Origin: an uncultured Faecalicatena sp.
Lineage (GTDB): Bacteria; Bacillota; Clostridia; Lachnospirales; Lachnospiraceae
Length of the DNA stretch: 64,000 bases
Reading direction: 5' to 3'
NCBI GenBank assembly: GCA_948468385.1
Contig: CAOKHZ010000004.1
Span: 62,001-126,000, forward strand
This document shows, piece by piece, positions 24,789 through 32,835 of this stretch. Below the pieces are notes generated by a model that saw only the letters and a program-made list of their open reading frames with translations, was not told the origin of the DNA and ran no database searches. The translations under genes and the position numbers were made by a program. How positions within the stretch are numbered: the first letter of the stretch is position 1; the number at the start of each line of letters is the position of its first letter.

Positions 24789-25559
24789 TCATTTTGCTTT
24801 CAACATCTGTATCAATTGCTCGTAGGTGCCAATGTTCAATTTCTTATATATATTGGCAAAATGCTTGTTGAGCGTGTTTTCCGTGATGCAAAGCCGGTCG
24901 GACAAGTCATTACGCAAGACGCCGGCATTGATATAGGCGAGAATTTCCCGCTCCCGGTTCGTAAGCCGCCCGTCAATCCGAACCACGTTTCCCGACAAGG
25001 CATCCAGATTTTCGTCCACAAGTCCGTTTGGAAACGCCTGAAAAAACTTCCGGCACAAACGCCCCTGCAAAACGCCCAAAATCTCCAAATCCCTGTCTGA
25101 AAAGTCCGCTTCCTCTTCGCCGCGATACAAGTAGACACCTGCATATTTGACATCATTCCTGGTAATAATCATCCCCACGCCGTGGTACAAGCCCTGCGGT
25201 TTCATCCAACCGGACATGAAACTCGAATTCAGCCGCAATGAATCTGGAACGACATCTGACTCCCGAAACACGCAATTACTGGATTCCCTGGCATACCAGT
25301 TGATATAATCCATCGTAATGAACTTTTCCACGTACAACCGCAGATGTTCCTTCGGAATGTCCGGACTCTCGTACTGAAAACTCTCCATCCTTCCGTCCTC
25401 GTAACGGACAAAATGCGTCAACGAGTGTGAATGCGAAACCAGAGATTTGAGTTCATTTAGCAATACCGGCAGCAGCTTTAACACGGGAGTGTCGTAAATC
25501 AGGTAATTCAGTCGTTCCAATGCCTCCCAATCTTCCAAGGTGATATATTGTTTTTCCAT
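24789..25559 (-). CDS. LuxR-family transcriptional regulator, divergent from the carbamoyltransferase operon
   Basis: 256 residues. The C-terminal LuxR helix-turn-helix is clear: LTNREREILAYINAG...ITENTLNKHFANIYKKLNI. The first ~180 residues look like a GAF/PAS-like sensor, without a membrane segment or receiver domain. The start (MEKQYITLEDWEALERL) has AAGGAG 8 nt upstream. It faces the carbamoyltransferase gene across 250 bp containing a TATAAT on its own strand (25640-25645). LuxR-type AguR regulators control agmatine deiminase operons in some Firmicutes, but AguR is membrane-bound; this protein is soluble. It is probably the local regulator. Confidence 0.85.
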   Translation of the reverse strand: MEKQYITLEDWEALERLNYLIYDTPVLKLLPVLLNELKSLVSHSHSLTHFVRYEDGRMESFQYESPDIPKEHLRLYVEKFITMDYINWYARESSNCVFRESDVVPDSLRLNSSFMSGWMKPQGLYHGVGMIITRNDVKYAGVYLYRGEEEADFSDRDLEILGVLQGRLCRKFFQAFPNGLVDENLDALSGNVVRIDGRLTNREREILAYINAGVLRNDLSDRLCITENTLNKHFANIYKKLNIGTYEQLIQMLKAK

Positions 25560-25811
25560 AAAGGATGCTCCTTCTCTCGAAATGGTATGCCATGCCCACC
25601 AGGCTCGAAAAAAACTCGCCAAATGTTCATTTTACGGACATTATACCATAAATCTACAAATAAACATACTCAATTTTAATTATTCAAAAAAATCATTATA
25701 TCTGGGAATTTCATAAAATGCACAAAAGCTTTACAATAGTAACATAGAAAAAGAACAAAAGTTACAATCATTGCTGCAGCAAAAGCGTAACGGAAAGCGA
25801 GGATTACTTTG

Positions 25812-26915
25812 ATGGGAAATGTAAAACACTTTATGGACTGCTGGGATTATTCCAATGAGGAATTAATGGATCTGGCTGAATTGATCATTCAACTAAAAAA
25901 GGACGCAAAAGCGGGACGCTGCCCCAAGTTATTAAAGGATCAGTCCCTGGCCATGATATTTAACGGGAATTCCACCCGCACGAGGGTGTCTTTCGAAGTG
26001 GCGGCAACGCAGCTTGGCGCGCACGCCCTCTACCTGACCGGCGGGGAGGAAGGGGAATTGCACCTTGGAAAGCGCGAGACCATCGGTGACACGGCAACCG
26101 TCGTTTCCAGCATGGTGGACGGAATCGCCATGAGGTGGCGGCCGACATTGGAAATGGAAGAATTTGCCAGAAATTGTTCCGTCCCGTTTTTCAACGGCAT
26201 GGATCACACGCGCCATCCCACGCAGACGTTATGTGACTTCGTGACAATTCTGGAAAACCTGCCGGAGGGAAAGGAATTAAAGGATGTCACCTTGACCTTT
26301 ATCGGTTCCACCGGAGTGCGCGAGACTTCCGCCAACGACCTCGCGAAATTGTTGCCGAGGTTCGGCGCGACCGTGATTTTGTCAAGCCCGGAAGGTTATG
26401 TGTTGGGCGGGGAACACGACAAAAACGAGCAGTGGATGATTGACAAAAATGTAAACGGACGCAAGCAGGCCTGCGCCGAAGGCGGCGGAAAGGTCTTGGA
26501 AATCCAAGATCCGAAAGAGGCGGTACGAAATGCCGACTACATTTACACCGGGTGCTTCTGCTACGAGGGCACGGAAAGCAAAAGCGACTTTGAAATCTAT
26601 GAGCGTGACTTCACGAGCAAGGGATATCAGGTGACGAAGGAACTGCTCTCCCTCTGCCCGACCGCACAGACCATGCATTACCTGCCCGCGCTGCGCGGCA
26701 AGGAAATGACGGACTACGCCATGGATTATGAGGGGTCGTTGCTCTGGAAGCAGGCCGAAAACCGCCTGCACACGCAACGCGGATTGATGGCGTACTTGAT
26801 GGGACCGCTGTCGCCTGACTTCTACGCGGCATCCAAAAAAGAATCCGAGGCGCGCGCCAAGGAAAAAATTCGCGAAATGCGGGAAAAATATGGAACGGAG
26901 TATACGCATAAATAG
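25812..26915 (+). CDS. Carbamoyltransferase, putrescine carbamoyltransferase-like
   Basis: 367 residues of the aspartate/ornithine carbamoyltransferase superfamily. Carbamoyl-phosphate site: GNSTRTRVSF and HPTQTL. A C-terminal helix (SPDFYAASKKESEARAKEK) resembles the trimer-clamping helix of putrescine carbamoyltransferase. The motif that normally reads HCLP is MHYLPALRG, with Tyr for Cys, and the substrate-side loop FIGSTGVRETSAND differs from PTC. A deiminase gene follows 19 bp later, so the enzyme probably phosphorolyses an N-carbamoyl amine, giving carbamoyl phosphate. The exact substrate is open. Start: ATG 25812 with GAGG about 11 nt upstream. Confidence 0.85.
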   Translation: MGNVKHFMDCWDYSNEELMDLAELIIQLKKDAKAGRCPKLLKDQSLAMIFNGNSTRTRVSFEVAATQLGAHALYLTGGEEGELHLGKRETIGDTATVVSSMVDGIAMRWRPTLEMEEFARNCSVPFFNGMDHTRHPTQTLCDFVTILENLPEGKELKDVTLTFIGSTGVRETSANDLAKLLPRFGATVILSSPEGYVLGGEHDKNEQWMIDKNVNGRKQACAEGGGKVLEIQDPKEAVRNADYIYTGCFCYEGTESKSDFEIYERDFTSKGYQVTKELLSLCPTAQTMHYLPALRGKEMTDYAMDYEGSLLWKQAENRLHTQRGLMAYLMGPLSPDFYAASKKESEARAKEKIREMREKYGTEYTHK

Positions 26916-26934
26916 AGAGAGGAGGTTTAAACTT

Positions 26935-28065
26935 ATGGCATCTAGATTAATTGATTCGACACCTTTTAAGGACGGGTTCGTCATGCCCGCGGAATACGAG
27001 CCGCAGGAAGCGGTTTGGATTATGATTGGCGGGTTATATTCCCACTGGCACAGCGGCGGGTTCGCCATACGCGACACGCAGGTCAAGTTGGCGAAAGCCA
27101 TTTTGGAAGCGGGGACGAAAGTGAACGTTGCCGTGCCGCAAAACTTATACATGGAAGTGGAATATATTTTCCAGGGACTGGACGTTTCCATCTATGAAAT
27201 GACGCTTGACAACTGCTGGCCGCGCGACAGCGGGGCGATTACCGTCAAGAACCGCAAGACCGGGGAAGTACGCGGGGTGGACTTTAAGTTTACCGCATGG
27301 GGCGGCGAACTGCACGGTGCCCAGGTCTGCTGGGCGAACGACGATTTGGCGGCACGGAAAATGTTGCAAATCACCAACCTGGACCGCTACAAGACCACGT
27401 TCACGCTGGAGGGCGGATCCATTACCACGGACGGCGAAGGCACGGTCATCACGACGGAAAGCTGCCTTTTAAATGAAAACCGCAACCCGCACCTTGACCG
27501 TGCGGGTATCGAGGAAACACTAAAACAATACCTCGGCTTCGAAAAAGTCATCTGGCTGAAACGTGGAATCGACCTGGGCGAGGGAGAGACGGACGGGCAC
27601 ATTGATGACATCTGCGCTTTCATCGGTCCTGCCGAGGTGGTGACTTGTTACACCGAAGACACCACGAATGAATATTACGAAATATTCAAAGAATGTTATG
27701 ACACGCTGTGCAACGCGACGGACGCGAAGGGACGCAAGTTAAAGGTTCACAAGCTGACCGCGGCCAAGCCGTTTCGCTTTACCAAGGCCGAGGCTGAAAA
27801 CGTACTCGTGTCCCAAGGCGTGGGAAGGGAACCCGACGGGAAATGGCGGAAAGAAGGGGATTTCTCCGTCCCAAGCTACGCGAATTTCCTGATTACGAAC
27901 GGAAGCATCATTTTCCCGATTTATGGGCTGGAAACCGACGACGAGGCCATCGAATGCATCACGAAAATCGTTGACGGAAGATACGTGATTCGTCCCGTGA
28001 ACGCTCACGAAATCGCACTGAACGGCGGCTCCATCCATTGCTTCACGCAGCAAGTGTCAAAGTAA
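26935..28065 (+). CDS. Agmatine deiminase family protein (AguA-like)
   Basis: 376 residues of the guanidino-group-modifying superfamily. Active-site segments: NCWPRDSGAI, LEGGSITTDGEGT, GETDGHIDD and the nucleophile loop GGSIHCFTQQ with the catalytic Cys near the C-terminus. Known AguA proteins have WPERPDNWR near residue 35; here that stretch is IGGLYSHWHSGGF, so substrate recognition may differ. It would convert agmatine, or a related guanidine, to an N-carbamoyl amine plus ammonia. AGAGGAGG lies 9 nt before ATG 26935. Operon partners: carbamoyltransferase before, transporters after. No carbamate kinase is in the window. Confidence 0.87.
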   Translation: MASRLIDSTPFKDGFVMPAEYEPQEAVWIMIGGLYSHWHSGGFAIRDTQVKLAKAILEAGTKVNVAVPQNLYMEVEYIFQGLDVSIYEMTLDNCWPRDSGAITVKNRKTGEVRGVDFKFTAWGGELHGAQVCWANDDLAARKMLQITNLDRYKTTFTLEGGSITTDGEGTVITTESCLLNENRNPHLDRAGIEETLKQYLGFEKVIWLKRGIDLGEGETDGHIDDICAFIGPAEVVTCYTEDTTNEYYEIFKECYDTLCNATDAKGRKLKVHKLTAAKPFRFTKAEAENVLVSQGVGREPDGKWRKEGDFSVPSYANFLITNGSIIFPIYGLETDDEAIECITKIVDGRYVIRPVNAHEIALNGGSIHCFTQQVSK

Positions 28066-28103
28066 GATTGCATGAATTGTTACTGGAATGATAGAAGAAA
28101 TTC

Positions 28104-28129
28104 TTGCGGGAGATACGCATCTCCCGCAA
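28104..28129 (+). other. Perfect intercistronic stem-loop just before the first NhaC-type gene
   Basis: TTGCGGGAGAT (28104-28114) and ATCTCCCGCAA (28119-28129) form an 11-bp perfect stem with a 4-nt loop. It ends about 6 nt before the GGAGG of the downstream gene and has no T-run. It could stabilise a processed end or modulate translation rather than terminate. Confidence 0.7.
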
Positions 28130-28145
28130 AGAAATGGAGGGTCAT

Positions 28146-29513
28146 ATGGAACTTGGAATTTTAACGCTGCTCCCGCCACTCGTCATCCTCGTGATTGCCA
28201 TTAAGAGCCGGAGCACCTCGTCGTCCCTCTTCATCGGCGCCATCGTCTGCTGCATCCTGCAATACAAGACCGGATTTTTGACCGGCCTGATTGACTTGAT
28301 GTACGCGGTGGCTTGTGACGAGGACACCGCGTGGTACGTCTTGTTCGTCTCCTTGTTCGGCTGCCTGATTGGAATTTGGACGAGATCCGGAGCCACGAGG
28401 GCTTTGGCGGACTGCCTGCAAAAATATGCGACGACGAAGAAACGAACGCTGATTCTTACATGGCTGATCGGTTTGGTCCTATTCATTGATGACTTTACGA
28501 GCATCGCCGTTCGGGGAACGATGACGAAGCTTTATGACAAAAACAAGATCCCGAGAACGCAGCTTAGCTACATGACGGATGCCACGGCCTCCCCGCTAAA
28601 CGCGCTGATTCCCATCGGGACATGGGGCATTTTCTACATATCCGTGTTCAACGGGTACGAGGAAATCACACAATACGGAACCGGCATGGGACTTTATGTA
28701 AAGCTTATCCCGTTCTTGTTTTACAGCTGGGTGGCGGTCATCATCGCATTGCTCTTTGCCCTGGGCGTAATCAAGCCGTTTGGCGCGATGAAAAAAGCCG
28801 TCATAACCGCCGAGGAAACGGGCAAACTATACTCTGACGCTTCAGGCGCGCTAAACGCGGAGGACGAAGCGGAGGAGGCGATGGAAGCCGGAAAAATGAA
28901 AAAACTCCTGATTGGACTGTTCGGGCCGCTTCTCGTTTTCATCATCACGGTCATCATGACGGGCGATGTCATCACCGGGTCGCTTATCGCCATCGCCATC
29001 GCATTGGTGCTGTTTTTGGTAATGCGCCTATCCACTTGGAAGAAATTGATGGAGGCCTGCATGGGCGGCATCGGCGACATGCTTTCCATGATCGTCATCG
29101 TGTTTTGTGCCTACATGGTGCGTGACTCCCTGATCGGGGTCGGCCTGCCCGAATACGTGACCAGCGTGATGGAACCATTCATGAGCCCGGTCATCCTTCC
29201 GGCATTGACATTTTTAATCTGCGCCTTCCTGGCCTTCGTCTCCGGCACGAACTGGGGCTCCGGCCTGCCGGTGGCGGCCATCGTGATTCCGCTTTGCGCG
29301 GCCATCGGTGGAAACATGTTCCTCGTGATTTCGGCCGTCATCTCCGGTGCCGCGTTCGGCGCGCACGCCTGCTTCTACTGCGACGTGACCGTGTTCACTT
29401 CGGGAATGACGAAAATCGACAATATGGAACACGCCACCACGCAATTGCCCTTATGCTTGATTGGCGGCGGAATTACGGCCGTACTCTACCTGGCGGCGGG
29501 ATTTATCTTTTAA
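28146..29513 (+). CDS. NhaC-family transporter 1 (Na+/H+ antiporter-like), probable amine or guanidine exchanger
   Basis: 455 residues with about 11 hydrophobic segments. Family blocks: DDFTSIAVRGTMTKLYD, ATASPLNALIPIGTWG, FVSGTNWGSGLPVAAIVIPL and GAAFGAHACFYCDVTVF. NhaC-family proteins include Na+/H+ antiporters and substrate:product exchangers. In this operon it takes the place of the APC-type agmatine/putrescine antiporter AguD, so exchange of guanidine substrate for amine product is a reasonable inference. ATG 28146 has ATGGAGG 5 nt upstream. Confidence 0.85.
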   Translation: MELGILTLLPPLVILVIAIKSRSTSSSLFIGAIVCCILQYKTGFLTGLIDLMYAVACDEDTAWYVLFVSLFGCLIGIWTRSGATRALADCLQKYATTKKRTLILTWLIGLVLFIDDFTSIAVRGTMTKLYDKNKIPRTQLSYMTDATASPLNALIPIGTWGIFYISVFNGYEEITQYGTGMGLYVKLIPFLFYSWVAVIIALLFALGVIKPFGAMKKAVITAEETGKLYSDASGALNAEDEAEEAMEAGKMKKLLIGLFGPLLVFIITVIMTGDVITGSLIAIAIALVLFLVMRLSTWKKLMEACMGGIGDMLSMIVIVFCAYMVRDSLIGVGLPEYVTSVMEPFMSPVILPALTFLICAFLAFVSGTNWGSGLPVAAIVIPLCAAIGGNMFLVISAVISGAAFGAHACFYCDVTVFTSGMTKIDNMEHATTQLPLCLIGGGITAVLYLAAGFIF

Positions 29514-29529
29514 CATCATATTGGAATCA

Positions 29530-29598
29530 CGTCGGCGTACAGATGGCAATGCGCCTCTGCACACCGACGCTGTTCAGGGTCAAAATATTTTTGGCCCT
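29530..29598 (+). other. Two imperfect stem-loops between the NhaC-type genes
   Basis: CGTCGGCGTACAGA faces TCTGCACACCGACG (29530-29569), then AGGGTCAAAA faces TTTTGGCCCT (29576-29598). The second is followed by a loose T-rich stretch. They may partly attenuate or process the transcript before the second transporter gene. Confidence 0.5.
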
Positions 29599-29633
29599 AT
29601 TATCGTTTTTATTGAAACGGGAGGAATAAAGAC

Positions 29634-31004
29634 ATGGAATTAGGAATATTGACTTTATTGCCGCCAATCGTCATCATCGTGGTGGCAATGACGACGAAAA
29701 AAACCACTTCTTCTTTATTGATCGGAGTGCTTCTCTGCTGCTTGTTAAAATACGGGATTCATTTTCTGCATCCCTTCATCGACTTGATTTACCGCGTGGG
29801 TACGAGCGAGGACACCATCTGGATTATCGCGTTTACCGCCTTTTTTGGCTGCTTTATCCAACTCATATCGGTGTCCGGCGGGCAACGGGCGTTTTTACAC
29901 GTCATGGAAAAATGGGCCACGTCGCCAAGGAAAACGATCGTCCTTTCCTGGGTGGCCGGCCTTGTCGTGTTTTTTGACGACTTTACAAGCGTCGTCATCC
30001 GGGGCATGATGAGTAAATTGTACGACAAGCACAAAATTCCCCGGGCAATGCTCGCCTACATTACCGACGCGACCGCGTCGCCTTTGTGTATCCTGATTCC
30101 GTTCGGGACATGGGCCGTCTTTTACCAGTCGCTATTTTCGGGATACACCGAAGTAACGAGCCTTGGACCGGTCATGAGCACGTACATCAAGGCCATCCCG
30201 TTCATGTTTTATGGATGGGCTTCTCTCATTATATCTCTTTTAGCCGCCCTAAACGTCATAAGCCCTCTCGGTGCCATGAAAAAGGCCTATAAAAGGGCCA
30301 AGGACAGCGGGGAACTTTTCGGCAAGGAAAGCGAGGCCTTAAACGCCAAGGACGGAGAAACGGACAAGCCAATGGAGCAAAAAATGTTGGTAAAGGGTCT
30401 GATCTGCTTCCTCGTGCCCGTCATTCTTTTAATCGTACTCGCACTGGTCACGATGGACGTGCTGTTTTCCGTAATCGTGACGCTGGGCGTGATGATTTTC
30501 CTCTACCTCCTCCTGCGCGCGGCAAGCTGGAAAAAAATGATGGAGGCGAGCATGCAGGGAGTCGTAAGCATGACATCGATGAGCGTAATCGTATTTATGG
30601 CATACATGCTAAAAGAAGCCATCACGGACATCGGCCTGCCTGAATATGTAATCTCGCTCGTCGAACCCATCATGGGACCGTCGGTTTTACCCCTTATCAC
30701 GTTCCTCGCCTGCGTCGTTTTGACGTTCACGACTGGGAGCAACTGGGGCGGCACCGTGGGTATCACGACCATCGTAATCCCATTGGCACAAGTGCTCGGT
30801 GCAAACATGCCACTGGTGCTGGCCGCCATCGTTTCCGGCGCGGCCTTTGGCGCACACGTGTGCTTTTATACGGACGTGACGGTGTTTACCTCCACGATTA
30901 CGAAGATTGACAACCAGGAACATGCCATCACGCAATTCCCCTATGGGATTATCGGAATGCTCGTCAGCGCGTCGGCGTTCCTCGTGTGCGGGTTTGTCAT
31001 GTAA
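29634..31004 (+). CDS. NhaC-family transporter 2, paralogue of the preceding gene
   Basis: 456 residues, the same topology as its neighbour and the same opening (MELGILTLLPP). Shared blocks: DDFTSVVIRGMMSKLYD, ATASPLCILIPFGTWA, GSNWGGTVGITTIVIPL and GAAFGAHVCFYTDVTVF. It is clearly the product of an old tandem duplication, as the two sequences have diverged considerably. The pair may form a heteromer or handle different substrates. GGGAGG precedes the ATG by about 8 nt. It is the last gene of the operon; a strong terminator lies at 31136-31173. Confidence 0.85.
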   Translation: MELGILTLLPPIVIIVVAMTTKKTTSSLLIGVLLCCLLKYGIHFLHPFIDLIYRVGTSEDTIWIIAFTAFFGCFIQLISVSGGQRAFLHVMEKWATSPRKTIVLSWVAGLVVFFDDFTSVVIRGMMSKLYDKHKIPRAMLAYITDATASPLCILIPFGTWAVFYQSLFSGYTEVTSLGPVMSTYIKAIPFMFYGWASLIISLLAALNVISPLGAMKKAYKRAKDSGELFGKESEALNAKDGETDKPMEQKMLVKGLICFLVPVILLIVLALVTMDVLFSVIVTLGVMIFLYLLLRAASWKKMMEASMQGVVSMTSMSVIVFMAYMLKEAITDIGLPEYVISLVEPIMGPSVLPLITFLACVVLTFTTGSNWGGTVGITTIVIPLAQVLGANMPLVLAAIVSGAAFGAHVCFYTDVTVFTSTITKIDNQEHAITQFPYGIIGMLVSASAFLVCGFVM

Positions 31005-31135
31005 CGGTGCCGATGCCATTATTGTTTCCCACGCCTCTGCCAATAATTTATTTATAATGTGTCGTGGTAATCTCTTCGAGGTTATTCAAGTGACAACGAA
31101 TACGTTTCGCCAAATGGTGGAGAAACAAACAGACT

Positions 31136-31173
31136 AAAAACGAGGATATCCTTTTCTGAATATCCTCGTTTTT
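31136..31173. terminator. Bidirectional terminator between convergent genes
   Basis: AAAAACGAGGATAT faces ATATCCTCGTTTTT with a short loop; it has a T-run on one side and an A-run on the other, so it can stop transcripts from both directions. Confidence 0.85.
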
Positions 31174-31248
31174 GTCACTCTTCTTAGATGCTGTCAAATA
31201 TCCGCGTTCCTTCCATATTCCACTTGACAGCCTGATAAGTTTCCGATA

Positions 31249-32439
31249 CTACTCTGGATTTTCTTCACACCACGAGTGATACTCGTCCAAACGCCGAATA
31301 TATTCGTCAAACTCCGGCACCGTAAAGTCCAACTCCTTATACCTTATAGGATATATGATTCCTTTTCCGATTAGTTGTGCCCTCGTAGTAGATATGGCAC
31401 TTACATCTTTATGAAGATTTTTTGCTATATTTGAAATCGTACATGGCAACTCCCCACATTTCACCATGGCGAATACAAACTTCTTATCGCTATTCGCACA
31501 CCGCTCATACCGAACCTTAAAAAAACCAACATCCAACGTTCGGAAAAATTCGTCAATGCTATGCTCTACATCCGTAAGCCCAATCTCTTTTGCAGTTATG
31601 TTTTTATACACAATCTGACAGAACTGCTGAATAAAAAACGGATATCCTTTTGTAAGGGAAATAATCCTTTTTATCGCTTCCTTTGTATATGTGACACCGA
31701 ATTTTTGCACGGGTATTTCAATCGCCTTTTGGGACTGTCCCTCGGTCAGCGAACCAATTTCTTTGTATAGGAACAATCTCTCCGAATATGATTTTTCATC
31801 TGACAGCATCTTATATATCTTCGGCAGTCCGGCTCCCACCACCATGATGGGATATCCCAGCTGATTCGTACGGTGCAATGCCGCAATCAAGGGTCCCAGT
31901 TCCTTTGATTTCATATATTGAATTTCATCAATAAAAAAGCAAATCGGTGTGTGGGACTTATATGCCGTTTCCCCAATCGTCGTGAATACTTCCATCAAAC
32001 TTTGCGTCAAATTCGTAGATTGATATAATTCCCGCTCCTGCATGGATAAAGAAAATGTATTGTCATTTGGGTCAAAGGAAATCACCAACGCCTTAATGGC
32101 ATCCAACGGCTTTTGTATCAAATTTTTAAACTTTTCTTTTGTACTTACTTTTCTCAAAAACGCTTGCGAACATGTGGCAATTTGAGAAATAAAGTCATTC
32201 CGTTCCTCCACTTCTATATGTCTGCAAAAGATATTCTTTTCTTCCGCTATTTTTTGCAATTTATTAATCAGAACCGTCTTGCCTACTCCCCGTAATCCGC
32301 TGAAAATGACAGATGACGTCGGCACATCCATGGCCAACGCGTCAAACACCTGCTCCATCTCTCGTATATCCTCGTCACGACCGGCCAAATATGCCGGCAT
32401 AAGCCCCGCCCCCGGTCTGTAAGGATTCACCTTGAACAT
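31249..32439 (-). CDS. AAA ATPase (archaeal-type/Orc1-like ATP-binding protein)
   Basis: 396 residues: Walker A FSGLRGVGKT (about residue 42-51), Walker B ICFFIDEIQY, an arginine-rich sensor region, and a C-terminal winged-helix part (CTISNIAKNLHKDVSAIS...) that may bind DNA. Proteins of this type are usually annotated simply as ATP-binding protein; some act with mobile or defence loci, but nothing specific is proven. The ATG at 32439 (MFKVNPYRPGAGL) has AAGGTGGTGG upstream. It is divergent from the unknown repeat protein at 32836. Tandem 13-bp repeats lie just upstream. Confidence 0.85.
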   Translation of the reverse strand: MFKVNPYRPGAGLMPAYLAGRDEDIREMEQVFDALAMDVPTSSVIFSGLRGVGKTVLINKLQKIAEEKNIFCRHIEVEERNDFISQIATCSQAFLRKVSTKEKFKNLIQKPLDAIKALVISFDPNDNTFSLSMQERELYQSTNLTQSLMEVFTTIGETAYKSHTPICFFIDEIQYMKSKELGPLIAALHRTNQLGYPIMVVGAGLPKIYKMLSDEKSYSERLFLYKEIGSLTEGQSQKAIEIPVQKFGVTYTKEAIKRIISLTKGYPFFIQQFCQIVYKNITAKEIGLTDVEHSIDEFFRTLDVGFFKVRYERCANSDKKFVFAMVKCGELPCTISNIAKNLHKDVSAISTTRAQLIGKGIIYPIRYKELDFTVPEFDEYIRRLDEYHSWCEENPE

Positions 32440-32835
32440 AAATTCCACCACCTTCGCACATTAAATATTTTCTTCAAATATTTTCTCACACTTCTACGCT
32501 CAAGTCAATCCATTTCCGCAATTTTCCGCCCCAAAAAACCTATAACTGGTTACAGTTTGAAACCTAACCTTTTGCTACCCAATCCAACCAACGTCTTGCC
32601 GTGCCATCAAGCACTGCTCTTGTCACACCGGAGGAATCCGTCCGTCCAAAAGTTCTGTCTTATCCACAAAATACAAACTATACCTTTTTTCCACTACGGT
32701 TTTACGCTTTTGGCATACGGTTTCACAAGTTCCGGGCAGTGCCCCATAAAAAGTAACTGTTATCCTTTTTTTACTTCTGCCGATAATCTTTTTATAAGAT
32801 ATGGCCATGACAGGCAGGGAGCGGCGAAACAAAAA
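32440..32835. other. Intergenic region between the AAA ATPase and the repeat protein
   Basis: Contains two tandem 13-bp repeats (TTAAATATTTTCT at 32461-32473 and TCAAATATTTTCT at 32474-32486) directly before the AAA gene, and a minus-strand TTGACT (32503-32508) that could be its -35. GTTACAGTTT near 32548 resembles the ends of the dispersed palindromes. I see no coding sequence in either direction. Confidence 0.45.

Noticed and set aside
25812-26915. Anabolic ornithine carbamoyltransferase (ArgF)
   Set aside because: The HCLP motif is changed, a PTC-type C-terminal helix is present, and the neighbours are a deiminase and transporters rather than arginine-synthesis genes.
26382-27191. 269-codon open frame on the minus strand
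   Set aside because: Antisense to the carbamoyltransferase and deiminase genes; an artefact of their codon use.
24789-31004. Complete arginine deiminase or classical agmatine deiminase pathway
   Set aside because: No arginine deiminase, AguD-type antiporter or carbamate kinase gene is in the window, so the classical label would overstate what is present.
32557-32835. Coding extension of the repeat protein upstream of 32836
   Set aside because: The frame is open but the translation is Cys/His/Phe-rich and unlike the downstream protein, and no start signal is visible.
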